From JAGRAX01 sp041391365 (GTDB lineage: Bacteria > Bdellovibrionota_G > JALEGL01 > JAGRMV01), in NCBI GenBank assembly GCA_041391365.1, contig JAWKOC010000004.1, forward strand, positions 1-64,000: a stretch of DNA of 64,000 nt, given 5' to 3'. Below, piece by piece: positions 1 through 9,056 of the stretch (position 1 is the stretch's first letter; every line of letters starts with the position of its first letter). The notes below the pieces were generated by a model. The model was given only the letters and a program-made list of their open reading frames with translations. It made no database searches and was not told where the DNA came from. The position numbers and the translations under genes were made by a program.

Positions 1-229
1 ACCGTATCAGCTTACACTAAGGGGTTAATACTACCCACTATCGGAAATACGAACCCTCGGTACCGTAGCAACAAAAACCTTGATTTTGTTATCTTTCAGG
101 ACGATTATTGTTGCAACTCAATGGTAGGTGTAGAGGATTCGAACCCAAAGGGGGTCAATACACCGCCATTTTGAGAAATGCGGTGTTTACAGCTTCTTGG
201 AAGATTTGGGTTTTTGATTGGCTGGTTGG
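1..229. other. Non-coding region with tRNA-arm-like fragment
   Basis: I see no credible gene here: the short open frames have no family resemblance and no ribosome binding sites. Around 132-146 lies the complement of a tRNA T-arm (gattcgaaccc), repeated at 226-244. Neither has an anticodon arm or acceptor stem that folds with it, so they look like tRNA 3'-end debris rather than tRNA genes. The string ggtaccgtagc occurs both near 59 and near 475. Confidence 0.5.
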
Positions 230-436
230 GGATTCGAACCCAAGGTTCGTTTTTTTCTGGTCGCCTTCGGCTCCATGGCCCCCTTCCTGCCAACGATACG
301 TATTCCAATCAACGGAAAGGGTGACTTTTTTGATTCTCTTCGTTGGTCGTCATGGAAAATCCTCAATGTACCGTTTGGGTACACCTCCGGTTTTCCACTT
401 CTCCCGGCCTCGACCACCAAAAAACTTACCCTTTCA
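230..436 (+). repeat. Dispersed repeat module, copy 1 (tRNA-linked)
   Basis: This stretch has two parts. The first (230-288) starts with an antisense T-arm fragment and runs through tcgccttcggctccatggcc. The second (289-436) starts with gccaacgatacg and ends with accctttca. Both parts recur in inverted orientation at 21142-21424. By hand alignment the second part differs from its partner at about 7 of roughly 147 positions. A small stem (tgtacc / ggtaca near 367-380) is kept in both copies while its loop differs. No coding function is evident. Confidence 0.75.
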
Positions 437-565
437 TTTCCAGTACAGGGTGCAAAATGTCGGATTCTCCCTGCGGTACCGTAGCGGGAAAGTCCCGGAT
501 GATTTTCGGGGGATGTGGGGACTTGGCTTGTGTTCTAGACCTGCATTTGATAATTGCTTCATGCA
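437..565. other. Upstream region of the dehydrogenase gene
   Basis: Short non-coding stretch between the repeat and the first gene. It contains a second copy of ggtaccgtagc (475-485). I see no clear terminator or promoter. Confidence 0.3.
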
Positions 566-1585
566 ATGAAAGCCTGCGTTTACACAGAGAGTCGAGACCT
601 CCAGGTGCTGCAAGTTCAAACCCCGGGCATCGCTCCAGGAGAGCTTCTCATGCGAGTGGCAGCTTGCGGAGTCTGTGGGACCGATGTTCAAAAAATTCAA
701 TTTTCCACCGCCACACCTCCTCTGGTGTTGGGGCATGAGGTTTCCGGTTGGGTGGAGCAGGTCGGCCAAGGGGTCCATGGTTTTTCCAAGGGCGATCGCA
801 TTGTGGTGGCTCATCATACCCCTTGCTACGCATGTCACTATTGTAAGCATGGAAATGTGTCCATGTGCAAAACGTTCAAGCAATCCAATCTAGACCCCGG
901 CGGATACGCAGAATTTTTGCGCATTCCCGCGGTGCATGTGCAAATGACCACACACAAAATTCCGGATCATGTTTCGTTTCAGGAAGCTATCTACATGGAA
1001 CCTTTGGCCTGTGTTCTTCGCAACATCAAACGTGCTCAGTTGATTCACGATGATGTCGTGCTGGTCATCGGTTTGGGATCCGTGGGTCTTTTGACATCGA
1101 TGGCTCTCAAGGCTCTTGGGATGAGAGTGATTGGCGCGGATCTAAAATCAGAAAGAAGAACCTTGGCTCAGTCTGTAGGCATAGATGAAGTGGTCGATGG
1201 AGATGCGGATCAGATTCATCGAGCGGTATTTTCCATGACTGGTGGAAGAGGAGTAGATCTTGCCGTTCTTACTGCCGGAAACGAAGATGTCTACGCAAAT
1301 GTGATTTCTCATGTACGAGATGGCGGAAAAATCAATCTCTTTGCGGGACTATCTCCCCAAGCCATGCTCAAGTATAATGTCAATGAAGTGTTCAAAAGAG
1401 AGCTGACGATTTACTCTAGCTATTCTCCATCGCCCATTGAACTTCTGGAAGCCATGGACATGATTTCTCGAAAACAGGTTTTGGTTTCTGTCATTGGAAA
1501 TCAAACGTATGGTCTCGACCAAATTCCTGCCGCCATCGAAGATGTAATTTCTCAGAAAGTCATGAAAGCCATCATCCAACCTTAG
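566..1585 (+). CDS. Zinc-dependent medium-chain alcohol/polyol dehydrogenase
   Basis: A medium-chain dehydrogenase of the threonine/sorbitol dehydrogenase type, about 340 residues, the usual family length. Near the N-terminus CGVCGTD gives the catalytic zinc cysteine. GHEVSGWV follows with the conserved His-Glu. A structural zinc lobe with spaced cysteines (CYACHYCKHGNVSMC) comes next, and a Rossmann motif (VIGLGSVGLL) sits mid-protein. These features support NAD(P)-dependent oxidation of a secondary alcohol or polyol; the substrate cannot be read from sequence. I chose ATG 566 (MKACVY) over TTG 554 because family members begin at this point. It ends convergently with the EamA gene, overlapping it by 14 bases. 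Confidence 0.85.
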   Translation: MKACVYTESRDLQVLQVQTPGIAPGELLMRVAACGVCGTDVQKIQFSTATPPLVLGHEVSGWVEQVGQGVHGFSKGDRIVVAHHTPCYACHYCKHGNVSMCKTFKQSNLDPGGYAEFLRIPAVHVQMTTHKIPDHVSFQEAIYMEPLACVLRNIKRAQLIHDDVVLVIGLGSVGLLTSMALKALGMRVIGADLKSERRTLAQSVGIDEVVDGDADQIHRAVFSMTGGRGVDLAVLTAGNEDVYANVISHVRDGGKINLFAGLSPQAMLKYNVNEVFKRELTIYSSYSPSPIELLEAMDMISRKQVLVSVIGNQTYGLDQIPAAIEDVISQKVMKAIIQP

Positions 1586-2468
1586 GCTCTTCGAACGTAG
1601 GTTGAAGTTTCGCCACACGATTGGCCAAGTACATGCACGAGATGATCATGAAGATCCCCACCATCTCAAGCCAGGGCAAGGTTTCGGCAAAAAAGACATA
1701 CCCAATGATGGTTGCAGCAACCACTCCCACATAGCTGAAATGCAGAATCGCAGCCATGGGTGCCGTTGCATAGGCACGTGTCATCAAATATTGCCCCAAT
1801 TGCATGAACAGTCCCAAAGATAGGACGAATAGCCATTCCGTTTGCGTGGGCCAAACCCAAGTGTATGCGGCCCATGGAAAAAAAATACTCAGAGAGGTAA
1901 GCGCCAAATAAAAGATGATGACTTGTGCGTGTTCGGTTTTGCGCAGCTCTCGAACCAGATTGTGAGCCACGCCAGCAATCATGGCACTTCCAAAGGCAGG
2001 CAAGTAGTGGGTCCAAGGAGCTGTTTGATCAAAACCTTTCACCAAGACAACACCGACAATTGCACCAGAAAAGAAAACCCATTGAATGGGGATGGGTTTT
2101 TCATGCAGCAAGGGAATCCCAATCAACAAGGTAAAAATAGGTGCGGTTTGCACCAATACGGTGGTGGTGGCCAACGGGATGAGGTGCAAAGATACAAACA
2201 GCAAAAACATGGCCATCGATCCCAAAACTCCACGAAGCACCAACATTTTTTTTCGCACTCCCCAGGGAGAGCGCTTTTTTCTGCGGATGAAAAATATGCA
2301 AATCACGATCGAAACCAGAGAACGAAACACCACCAACTCTTGGACAGGAATATGATCCAGAAATTTTACAAACACGGACATCACCAAAAAAGACATGGCT
2401 GAAAGAGCCAAGTATAGGCCACCTTGCCCCTGAGCTGTTTTGGGTTTGAGCTGTGCAATGTGAATCAA
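1572..2468 (-). CDS. EamA/DMT-family membrane transporter
   Basis: A hydrophobic protein of 298 residues with about ten predicted membrane helices in two repeated halves, the layout of the drug/metabolite transporter (EamA) superfamily. Such proteins usually export amino acids or metabolites from the cytoplasm; the substrate is unknown here. The TTG start is supported by a strong upstream ribosome binding site (ggagagggg on the minus strand). Its 3' end overlaps the convergent dehydrogenase gene. A second EamA gene lies at 11168-12064, but the two are not close copies. Confidence 0.85.
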   Translation of the reverse strand: MIHIAQLKPKTAQGQGGLYLALSAMSFLVMSVFVKFLDHIPVQELVVFRSLVSIVICIFFIRRKKRSPWGVRKKMLVLRGVLGSMAMFLLFVSLHLIPLATTTVLVQTAPIFTLLIGIPLLHEKPIPIQWVFFSGAIVGVVLVKGFDQTAPWTHYLPAFGSAMIAGVAHNLVRELRKTEHAQVIIFYLALTSLSIFFPWAAYTWVWPTQTEWLFVLSLGLFMQLGQYLMTRAYATAPMAAILHFSYVGVVAATIIGYVFFAETLPWLEMVGIFMIISCMYLANRVAKLQPTFEEPKVG

Positions 2469-2617
2469 AAGATCCCCTCTCCTCGGATTGAAAGATTTAC
2501 CTTATCGTTGATCACCATCAAAATCAATGACCACAAACCATAGATACCTCGGTTTACAAAGGTGCCAAAAGATGGTTAAGTTTGCAGGGCAAACGTCAAT
2601 CCGATCAGGAGAGTACC

Positions 2618-3472
2618 ATGGAAGAACAAATGTCAATCCTTCAGAAAAAATCGTCATTGATCCAAGACTGGATCATCCGCTCAGCTCTGGAATATGGACC
2701 AAAACTGATTTTGGCCATTTTGTTTTTGATCTTTGGGTGGATCGCGATCAAATTTGTGATCAAGACACTCAAGAAAACCATCTCAAAAGCAGGCGTCGAT
2801 GCTTCATTGCAAACGTTTTTGGTCTCTCTTGTATCTATGCTGCTTAAAATCTTGCTCGTGGTTTCCGCAGCTTCCATGGTGGGAATCAAAACCACATCTT
2901 TCGTGGCTCTGCTTGGTGCAGCAGGACTTGCTGTGGGTTTAGCGTTGCAAGGTAGTCTTTCGAACTTTGCAGGTGGAGTCTTGATTCTTTTTTTCAAACC
3001 GTTTCGTGTTGGAGATTTCATCTCTGCTCAGGGAATCGAAGGTACGGTTCGAGAAATTCATGTGTTTCACACGGTTGTGATTCAAGCCGATGGAAAAAAA
3101 GCTATTCTACCCAACGGTGATTTGTCCAATGGTGTGATCGAAAACTTTACCTCAGAACCAACCAGGCGCTGTGACTTTGTTTTTGGAATCGGTTACTCCA
3201 GCGATATTGCCTTGGCCAAAGCCCAAATTCAAAATATCATCGATGCAGATTCTCGCGTCCTCAAAAATCCTGCGCCTTTGGTTGCAGTCTCTGAACATGG
3301 TGCCAGCAGTGTCAATCTTGAGGTTCGCGTATGGTGCAAACCCGAGGACTATTTGGCCACGCGATTTCATTATCCCGAAAAGGTCAAACTCGCCTTTGAT
3401 CAGGCAGGAATTGAGATCCCCTTCCCCCAGATGGATGTGTTGATCAAACCTGGATCTTCCAAACCGTTCTAG
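2618..3472 (+). CDS. mscS: Small-conductance mechanosensitive channel, MscS family
   Basis: An inner-membrane channel that opens under membrane tension and releases solutes during osmotic downshift. At 284 residues it matches the short MscS type. Helices in the N-terminal third lead into the pore-lining helix rich in Gly and Ala (LLGAAGLAVGLALQGSLSNF), which is the signature of the family. The soluble beta domain follows (FRVGDFI, then VEDF-like IENFTSEP). ATG 2618 is preceded by aggagag at good distance, so I prefer it to the upstream TTG. It stands alone, 145 bases from the divergent EamA gene. Confidence 0.93.
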   Translation: MEEQMSILQKKSSLIQDWIIRSALEYGPKLILAILFLIFGWIAIKFVIKTLKKTISKAGVDASLQTFLVSLVSMLLKILLVVSAASMVGIKTTSFVALLGAAGLAVGLALQGSLSNFAGGVLILFFKPFRVGDFISAQGIEGTVREIHVFHTVVIQADGKKAILPNGDLSNGVIENFTSEPTRRCDFVFGIGYSSDIALAKAQIQNIIDADSRVLKNPAPLVAVSEHGASSVNLEVRVWCKPEDYLATRFHYPEKVKLAFDQAGIEIPFPQMDVLIKPGSSKPF

Positions 3473-3541
3473 GTCTTGGCAATTGACGTTGAAAGAGGTA
3501 CAAGTTTTTTTGATGAATCCGAGTGATGCAAGGCAGATGCA

Positions 3542-4009
3542 GTGAAAAATTATCTAAAACTCTTTCACCAACACATTGAGCAAAAAGGGCTTCGTCATTC
3601 GACCCAGCGAGAAATCATTGCCAAAGAATTTTTCAAAACCAAGGGGCATATCAGTGTGGACGATTTGCTCGAGAAGACCAAAAAATCCCACCCCAAAGTA
3701 GGCATTGCAACCGTATATCGGACCATGAATTTGCTCCAAGAGTGTGGTCTTGCCATACGAAGAGATTTCCAAACCGGCCAAGCGGCATTTGAGCTGGATA
3801 CCGATCATCATCACGACCATTTGATTTGTACTTCTTGCGGAAAAATCGTCGAGTTTTACTGGGAAGAAATCGAAAAGAGCCAAGATCGAGTGGCCCAAAA
3901 ACACGGTTTTGAATTGCAATTCCACAAAATGGAGTTGTATGGTCTTTGCAAAACCTGCCGCAAAACTCCAAAATCAAACCTTTCCTCAAGCTTTTCCGAG
4001 GCACAATAG
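3542..4009 (+). CDS. fur: Ferric uptake regulator, Fur family
   Basis: A 155-residue metalloregulator with an N-terminal winged-helix DNA-binding domain (RHSTQREII, GIATVYRTMNLL) and a C-terminal metal-binding dimerisation domain. Visible ligands are the DHHHDH cluster and two CxxC pairs (CTSCG and CKTC). The start is GTG at 3542. It lies directly upstream of feoA and feoB, so an iron-responsive Fur that controls the adjacent ferrous uptake genes is the simplest reading. A zinc or peroxide specificity (Zur/PerR) cannot be excluded from sequence alone. Confidence 0.9.
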   Translation: MKNYLKLFHQHIEQKGLRHSTQREIIAKEFFKTKGHISVDDLLEKTKKSHPKVGIATVYRTMNLLQECGLAIRRDFQTGQAAFELDTDHHHDHLICTSCGKIVEFYWEEIEKSQDRVAQKHGFELQFHKMELYGLCKTCRKTPKSNLSSSFSEAQ

Positions 4010-4063
4010 GCCATTTTTTGCGATTGCAATTGCATCAAAAAGTGATAGTGATACGCCCTATCA

Positions 4064-4282
4064 ATGAGTTCGCTGATCGACAAACCAACCGGATTTTGTG
4101 GTCCCATCCAAGCCCTGGAGGGCGATGCTGTTTTGGTGGAGCGTTTGTACGAGATTGGGTTGACTCCCCATGAATGGGTCAAAATCAAACAGAAAATGGT
4201 GCTTCAGGGACCTCTGATCATTGGCTTTCGCCAAGCCACCTTTGCACTGAGAAGGGAAGAAGCTCAATGCATAAAAGTGTAG
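4064..4282 (+). CDS. feoA: Ferrous iron transport protein A
   Basis: A small 72-residue cytoplasmic protein with an SH3-like fold, typical of FeoA in length and in the pattern of a Gly-rich strand, RLYEIGLTP and a C-terminal FALRREEA. FeoA is thought to assist FeoB-mediated Fe(II) uptake. It begins 54 bases after fur and its last 16 bases overlap the start of feoB, so the two are translationally coupled. Confidence 0.88.
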   Translation: MSSLIDKPTGFCGPIQALEGDAVLVERLYEIGLTPHEWVKIKQKMVLQGPLIIGFRQATFALRREEAQCIKV

Positions 4283-6189
4283 CCTACAAAACTCCCGTGG
4301 AAGATGCTGCAAAAAAAGCCGTTTTGTTGATGGGTGCACCCAACTCTGGAAAAACCTCTCTGTTCAATGCCTTGACGTCGTTGAGTCACAAGACTGTCAA
4401 TTACCCAGGATCCACCATCGACTATTCCATGGGAAAAGTTGCTGAAAAATTTCGAAGTCAGTTCTCCTTGATTGATGTTCCAGGAACCTACAGCCTCTTC
4501 CCAAAATCTCCCGAAGAGCAAGTTGCGGTGGACACGCTCTATGGAAAAACACATCTCGGATTTGCGCACACCATTGTTGCGGTGCTTGATGGAACGCAGC
4601 TCTCTCGTCATTTGTACATGCTCGAACAACTTCGGCAAGCACAATTCAATCTGGTTGTGGCCATCACCATGGCGGATATTTTGGAATCTGAGGGAGCCGT
4701 AGTGGATGGAAAAATGCTCAGTGAGACGTTGGGTCTTCCTGTCGTTTTGGTTTCCAGTCAAACCCACCAGGGATTGGATCAACTCGTTTCTTGCATTGAA
4801 CAATCCTTTGGATGCTTGCCCCAACCACTTCTTGCACCGCCTCTTTGGGATGATCAGAAAAAAAGCATTTTGATCTCTGAGAACAATCGACTGCGAGACA
4901 AGGTCATCCAAACTTCATCCTCCATGGAGCCAGGAACCTTGATTCACGCCTCAGATTCTGTAGACAAATGGCTCATGCATCCCTGGTTGGGGCCTTTGTT
5001 TTTTGTGGCCATCATGACGCTTCTTTTTACGTCCATTTTTTGGGCAGCGGCGCCGCTGATGGACATGATCGACGAATGGTTTGGATCTGCAGCTCAGTCC
5101 ATTTCGCAGGCGGATTCCTCCCTAATGGGAGATTTTTTTGCCAATGGCATTGTGGCCAGCATGGGGGCGGTGTTGGTGTTTGTGCCTCAGATTTTGATTT
5201 TGTTTTTGGGAATTTCGATCTTGGAAGAAACCGGATATCTCGCCCGTGCATGCTCATTGATTGACAAGCCACTTTCTCTGATCGGATTGAATGGGAGATC
5301 TTTTGTCCCGCTGCTTTCTGGCAATGCCTGTGCCATTCCCGCCATGATGGCGGCTCGAACCATTCCGTCCAAACGAGAAAAATTTATCACCTTGTTCATC
5401 GTTCCGCTGATGAGTTGTAGCGCTAGGCTTCCCGTTTATGCTCTTTTGCTCAGTTTTTTGTTCTGGGGTCAACAAGCCTGGAAACCCGGCATTGCACTGG
5501 CCATGATTTATGGATTCAGTTTGATCATCGGAGCTTTGTTTGCATCTCTCCTGGACATGTATCTACCCAAAGATCAACATTCGTTTTTGATTCATGAATT
5601 GCCACAATATCGAAAACCCATGCTGCGAAAAATTCTGTTGCAGTCTTTGGAAAAAACCTGGTCGTATGTCAAAAAAGCTGGCCCCATCATTTTTGTGTTT
5701 GCCGTCATTTTGTGGATTGCCACCACGTTCCCCAACTACAAAGCATCCACGGATGTAGAAAAACTCAATGGAAGTTTTGCCGCATCCATGGGCAAGGCCA
5801 TCGAACCTATCATGAAGCCCATGGGAGTCGATTGGCGTGTGGGAACTGGATTGGTATCGGCGTTTGCCGCGCGAGAAATTTTTGTCTCGGCCATGGCCTT
5901 GATTTTCAATGTGACCGATGTCGATGAAGATTCTCTCCAGGCATCTCTCCTGCAAAAGATGAGAGAGGCACAAACCCCAGAGGGTTATCCTTTGTTTACC
6001 ATTTCTTCCGTCATCGGGTTGATCATCTTTTTTGTCATCGCTTTGCAATGCATGTCCACCGTGGGGGTTGCACGCAAGGAATTCGGAAACTGGACCGTTC
6101 CGTTGGTTCAAGTTGTATTGTTCAACGTTGTTGCCTATGGTTTAGCTGTGATTGCGGTCCAATCTTTACGTTTTTTGGGTTTCAGTTAG
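4267..6189 (+). CDS. feoB: Ferrous iron transporter B (GTPase permease)
   Basis: A polytopic inner-membrane Fe(II) transporter with an N-terminal G domain. The P-loop (GAPNSGKTSLFNAL), the switch region (TVNYPGSTID), DVPGTYSL for G3 and an MADI-type G4 are visible in the first 150 residues. Two Gate domains follow, with SGNACAIPA and SCSARLPVY as landmark motifs. The protein is about 640 residues from ATG 4267, which is preceded by ggaagaag. It is somewhat shorter than long FeoB forms but includes all domains. The fur-feoA-feoB arrangement suggests Fur-controlled uptake. Confidence 0.95.
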   Translation: MHKSVAYKTPVEDAAKKAVLLMGAPNSGKTSLFNALTSLSHKTVNYPGSTIDYSMGKVAEKFRSQFSLIDVPGTYSLFPKSPEEQVAVDTLYGKTHLGFAHTIVAVLDGTQLSRHLYMLEQLRQAQFNLVVAITMADILESEGAVVDGKMLSETLGLPVVLVSSQTHQGLDQLVSCIEQSFGCLPQPLLAPPLWDDQKKSILISENNRLRDKVIQTSSSMEPGTLIHASDSVDKWLMHPWLGPLFFVAIMTLLFTSIFWAAAPLMDMIDEWFGSAAQSISQADSSLMGDFFANGIVASMGAVLVFVPQILILFLGISILEETGYLARACSLIDKPLSLIGLNGRSFVPLLSGNACAIPAMMAARTIPSKREKFITLFIVPLMSCSARLPVYALLLSFLFWGQQAWKPGIALAMIYGFSLIIGALFASLLDMYLPKDQHSFLIHELPQYRKPMLRKILLQSLEKTWSYVKKAGPIIFVFAVILWIATTFPNYKASTDVEKLNGSFAASMGKAIEPIMKPMGVDWRVGTGLVSAFAAREIFVSAMALIFNVTDVDEDSLQASLLQKMREAQTPEGYPLFTISSVIGLIIFFVIALQCMSTVGVARKEFGNWTVPLVQVVLFNVVAYGLAVIAVQSLRFLGFS

Positions 6190-6892
6190 ACTTCCCTTTG
6201 TCTTGATCCACCATCGAAAATCTCTCCTCATTTTAGCTTTGATCATGATCATAGGTCTTGATTTTTTTTTCAAAGGTTTTTCGTATGAATTTTTTGAGAG
6301 GGTTGTTGCATTTGTGCAGCAGCAAACCTGGCTTGGTTTTTTTGTCTATGTGCTTTTGTATGTTTTTTGTTGCTTGTTTCTTGTGCCTGGATCGGTTCTT
6401 ACCTTGCTTGCGGGAGCGGTTTATGGACCTTGGTGGGGCACAGCGATCGCTAGCATCGCAAGCGTATCAGGTGCAATGAGCGCATTTCTGCTGGGAAGAT
6501 TTTTTTTTCGTCCGTGGGTTCAATCCAAGGTTGCTTCTTATCCTACATTCAAGGTCATTGAGACTCTTGCGCAGGAATCTTCTTTTTGGATGGTTTTCTT
6601 GATTCGGCTCTCGCCTTTGTTTCCATTCAATTTGCTCAACTATGGGTTTGCATTGACCCCCGTTCGATGGAATGTATATGTAATGGCCTCTGCACTGGGC
6701 ATGCTGCCAGGGACTTGGATGTATGTCTACATTGGATCCACGCTTTCGCAGATCACACTTTCAAAAAAACCCCTTGGAGATTTTTCTTCCTGGTCTTTGG
6801 GTTTTGGATGCATTGTGAGCATCCTAGCCGTGGCGGGGTTGAGTGTTGTTGCACGTTCGATCCTCAAAAAACACATGGAGAAGATATCGTGA
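6152..6892 (+). CDS. TVP38/TMEM64-family (VTT domain) membrane protein
   Basis: An integral membrane protein of about 230-246 residues with five or six helices and the VTT/SNARE-associated signature: VPGSVLTLLAGAVYGPWWG, then GAMSAFLLGRFFFR, then RLSPLFPFNLLNYGFALT. The exact start is uncertain: TTG 6152 would overlap feoB by 38 bases, and TTG 6203 or ATG 6245 are alternatives. Its stop overlaps the GTG start of the oxidoreductase gene. VTT proteins next to FAD disulfide oxidoreductases are a recurring pairing, but the transported or scrambled substrate is not known. Confidence 0.85.
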   Translation: MRSNLYVFWVSVRLPFVLIHHRKSLLILALIMIIGLDFFFKGFSYEFFERVVAFVQQQTWLGFFVYVLLYVFCCLFLVPGSVLTLLAGAVYGPWWGTAIASIASVSGAMSAFLLGRFFFRPWVQSKVASYPTFKVIETLAQESSFWMVFLIRLSPLFPFNLLNYGFALTPVRWNVYVMASALGMLPGTWMYVYIGSTLSQITLSKKPLGDFSSWSLGFGCIVSILAVAGLSVVARSILKKHMEKIS

Positions 6893-8397
6893 ATTCGACC
6901 AATCATGACCCCTCGCATTTTTCCGAATGGCCACACAATGTTGGACCTTTTGACCATATCAACCCAACTCCTGCTACAACGTACAATTTGGTGGTGTTGG
7001 GTGGAGGAACTGCAGGTCTTGTTGCAGCCATGGGTGCAGCTGGATTGGGTGCACGCGTAGCCTTGATAGAAAAAAAATATCTTGGTGGAGATTGTCTCAA
7101 CACCGGGTGCGTTCCCTCCAAAGCCTTGCTCAGCAGTGCGCATGTCATCGGTCAATTGGATCGTTTGTTTTCAAAAGGGATCTTGGAGGGACAATGCCGT
7201 ATTGATGCCTCCAAAGCTTTCGATCACATGAAAAGCCTTCGAAACCAGATTTCTCACCACGACAGCGTTCAACGATTGCAATCTGCAGGGGTCGATGTTT
7301 TTTTTGGACATGCAAGATTTCAGAATCGCCGGAGTTTGTCGGTGGGTGATCAGGCGCTGCATTTCTCCAAAGCCATCATTGCCACAGGGACAAAGCCTTC
7401 TCCCATTGTGGTGGATGGAATGACTTCGCAAGATTATCACACCAACGAAACCATTTTTTCTCTCAAAAAAATTCCTGAGTCACTCATGATTGTGGGATCG
7501 GGAGCCATGGCTTGCGAAATGGCCCAAATATTTTCGCAATTGGGAACCAAGGTGAAAATGCTCACGCGAAGCCCGCGTGTATTGTCCAAGGAAGATCCAG
7601 ATCTTTCGATGGAGTTGCAGCGGATGTTTCAATCTCAAGGCATTGAAGTCAAATGCGGAGTTTCTCTTCATCGCTTCTATCAAAAAAATGAGGCCAAAGT
7701 TTTGATCTATCAGCAAGGTCAGCAAACCTATGATTGCAGTGCTCAAGACATTCTCGTAGCCGCCGGAAGGATTCCCAATCTTGAGGATCTCCAATTGGAA
7801 AAAGCAAACATTCACTCCAATCCGCAAGGTCTTTTGATCAATTCCTATTTGCAAACCACCAATTCCCACGTGTATGCATCTGGAGACGTTGTGGGGAAAC
7901 AACAATATACTCATGCAGCCGATGCAATGTCTCGGATGATTCTTGAAAATGCTTTTTTCTCCATTCCTTTTTTAAAACCCCAAAAAAAATGGGACTCACA
8001 ACTTGTGCCTCATTGTACGTACACCCAGCCAGAATTGGCCCACGTCGGAGAAAGTATGGATCGAGCCAACTTATCCTCCCGCTTTGTCCATGAAATGAGC
8101 TGTCAACATACCGATCGATTCGTGCTGGAGGATCAACCCGAGGGAAGAATCAAAGTTCTGGTGGATTCCAGGGGGCGGATCAAGGGCGTGAGCCTGTTGT
8201 CTTCTCATGCAGGAGAGCTCATTTCATTGGGGACACTTGCCATTCAAAAAAACATGAAGCTTTTGGAGTTCTCCTCTTTGATTTTCTCCTATCCCACGCG
8301 CAGTGAAATCTGGAAAAAAATTTCTGACCAACATCGACGAAAAAATCTTACTCCTTTTCTTTTACGTTGTTTGTCTAGGTATTTTTCATGGAGATAG
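6889..8397 (+). CDS. FAD-dependent pyridine nucleotide-disulfide oxidoreductase (mercuric reductase-like)
   Basis: A 502-residue flavoprotein of the dihydrolipoamide dehydrogenase/mercuric reductase class. The FAD-binding GGGTAGLVAAMGAAG and the redox-active disulfide GGDCLNTGCVPSK lie in the first quarter, an NAD-binding GSGAMACEMA is central, and YASGDV closes the FAD domain. The C-terminal dimerisation domain is present but lacks the paired cysteines of true mercuric reductase, so Hg(II) reduction is not supported. There is a 40-residue N-terminal extension before the FAD motif. The GTG start overlaps the upstream stop and has ggagaag before it. Confidence 0.88.
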   Translation: MNSTNHDPSHFSEWPHNVGPFDHINPTPATTYNLVVLGGGTAGLVAAMGAAGLGARVALIEKKYLGGDCLNTGCVPSKALLSSAHVIGQLDRLFSKGILEGQCRIDASKAFDHMKSLRNQISHHDSVQRLQSAGVDVFFGHARFQNRRSLSVGDQALHFSKAIIATGTKPSPIVVDGMTSQDYHTNETIFSLKKIPESLMIVGSGAMACEMAQIFSQLGTKVKMLTRSPRVLSKEDPDLSMELQRMFQSQGIEVKCGVSLHRFYQKNEAKVLIYQQGQQTYDCSAQDILVAAGRIPNLEDLQLEKANIHSNPQGLLINSYLQTTNSHVYASGDVVGKQQYTHAADAMSRMILENAFFSIPFLKPQKKWDSQLVPHCTYTQPELAHVGESMDRANLSSRFVHEMSCQHTDRFVLEDQPEGRIKVLVDSRGRIKGVSLLSSHAGELISLGTLAIQKNMKLLEFSSLIFSYPTRSEIWKKISDQHRRKNLTPFLLRCLSRYFSWR

Positions 8398-9056
8398 AAT
8401 CATCTCATGGTGCAGTGGTCATCATGGCCAAACTTCCGTTTTTGGGAAACGTGAAAACTCGCCTGGCCAGCAGCGTAGGCCAACCCATCGCTTGTGAGCT
8501 TGCCCAAGCTTTTGTTCAAGATCTGATGCAAAAATTGAATTCATTCTCTGAAGTTGATCGGTATCTCGCCATTGATTTTTCCATGATTGGAATGGCCTCG
8601 TGGAATGGGTTTCATGTTTTTTCGCAGGGAAAGGGTGATTTGGGCCAGCGTCTGCATCAAGTGGGGGAAAGGCTTCTTGACTCCCACCCATGGATCGTCT
8701 TTTTGGGGGCGGACACTCCTCACCTTTCGATGGATTGTTTGGATTTTGTCATTCAATCCATGCGCAAAAACGATCTTCATCGATGTGTGATTGGGCCATC
8801 ACATGATGGAGGTTTCTACGTATTGGGTCTTTCAAGCATTCGCATGGAATGGTTTCAGGGCATTTCATGGAGCACAAACAAAGTATTCGACCAAGTTACA
8901 TCAAATCTGAAACAACATTTTTCAACCATCGATGTTCTTGACCACGAATATGATATAGACACGCGGCAAGATTTAGACCGCCTTGCGAACATCTTGACCA
9001 AAAATCCAGACGTAGCTCCTCACACAGTCAATGTGATTCGAAAAGGCATTTCATGA
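8388..9056 (+). CDS. TIGR04282-like (DUF2064) nucleotidyl/glycosyltransferase
   Basis: A 222-residue cytosolic protein with a GT-A-like nucleotidyltransferase fold: MAKLPFLGNVKTRLA at the N-terminus, LGQRLHQVGERL, then the acidic FLGADTPHL. This pattern is the DUF2064 family, annotated elsewhere as TIGR04282 and linked by co-occurrence to arsenosugar biosynthesis in some bacteria. It overlaps the oxidoreductase stop by 10 bases and the next gene by 4, so it belongs to one transcript. No arsenic methyltransferase or radical SAM arsenosugar gene is in the window, so the product is open. Confidence 0.8.
   Translation: MEIESSHGAVVIMAKLPFLGNVKTRLASSVGQPIACELAQAFVQDLMQKLNSFSEVDRYLAIDFSMIGMASWNGFHVFSQGKGDLGQRLHQVGERLLDSHPWIVFLGADTPHLSMDCLDFVIQSMRKNDLHRCVIGPSHDGGFYVLGLSSIRMEWFQGISWSTNKVFDQVTSNLKQHFSTIDVLDHEYDIDTRQDLDRLANILTKNPDVAPHTVNVIRKGIS

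Noticed and set aside
132..146. Possible tRNA gene on the minus strand
   Set aside because: Only a T-arm is visible. No anticodon arm or matching acceptor stem can be built around it.
226..250. Possible second tRNA at the repeat
   Set aside because: T-stem has a mismatch and there is no CCA or anticodon arm; treated as a fragment.
108..569. Open frame of 153 codons
   Set aside because: Consists of repeat sequence in translation, with no ribosome site and no family resemblance.
1842..2402. 186-codon open frame on the plus strand
   Set aside because: Antisense shadow of the EamA gene, with no motif.
6889..8397. Mercuric reductase merA
   Set aside because: The C-terminal paired cysteines needed for Hg(II) handling are not present and no mer genes are near.
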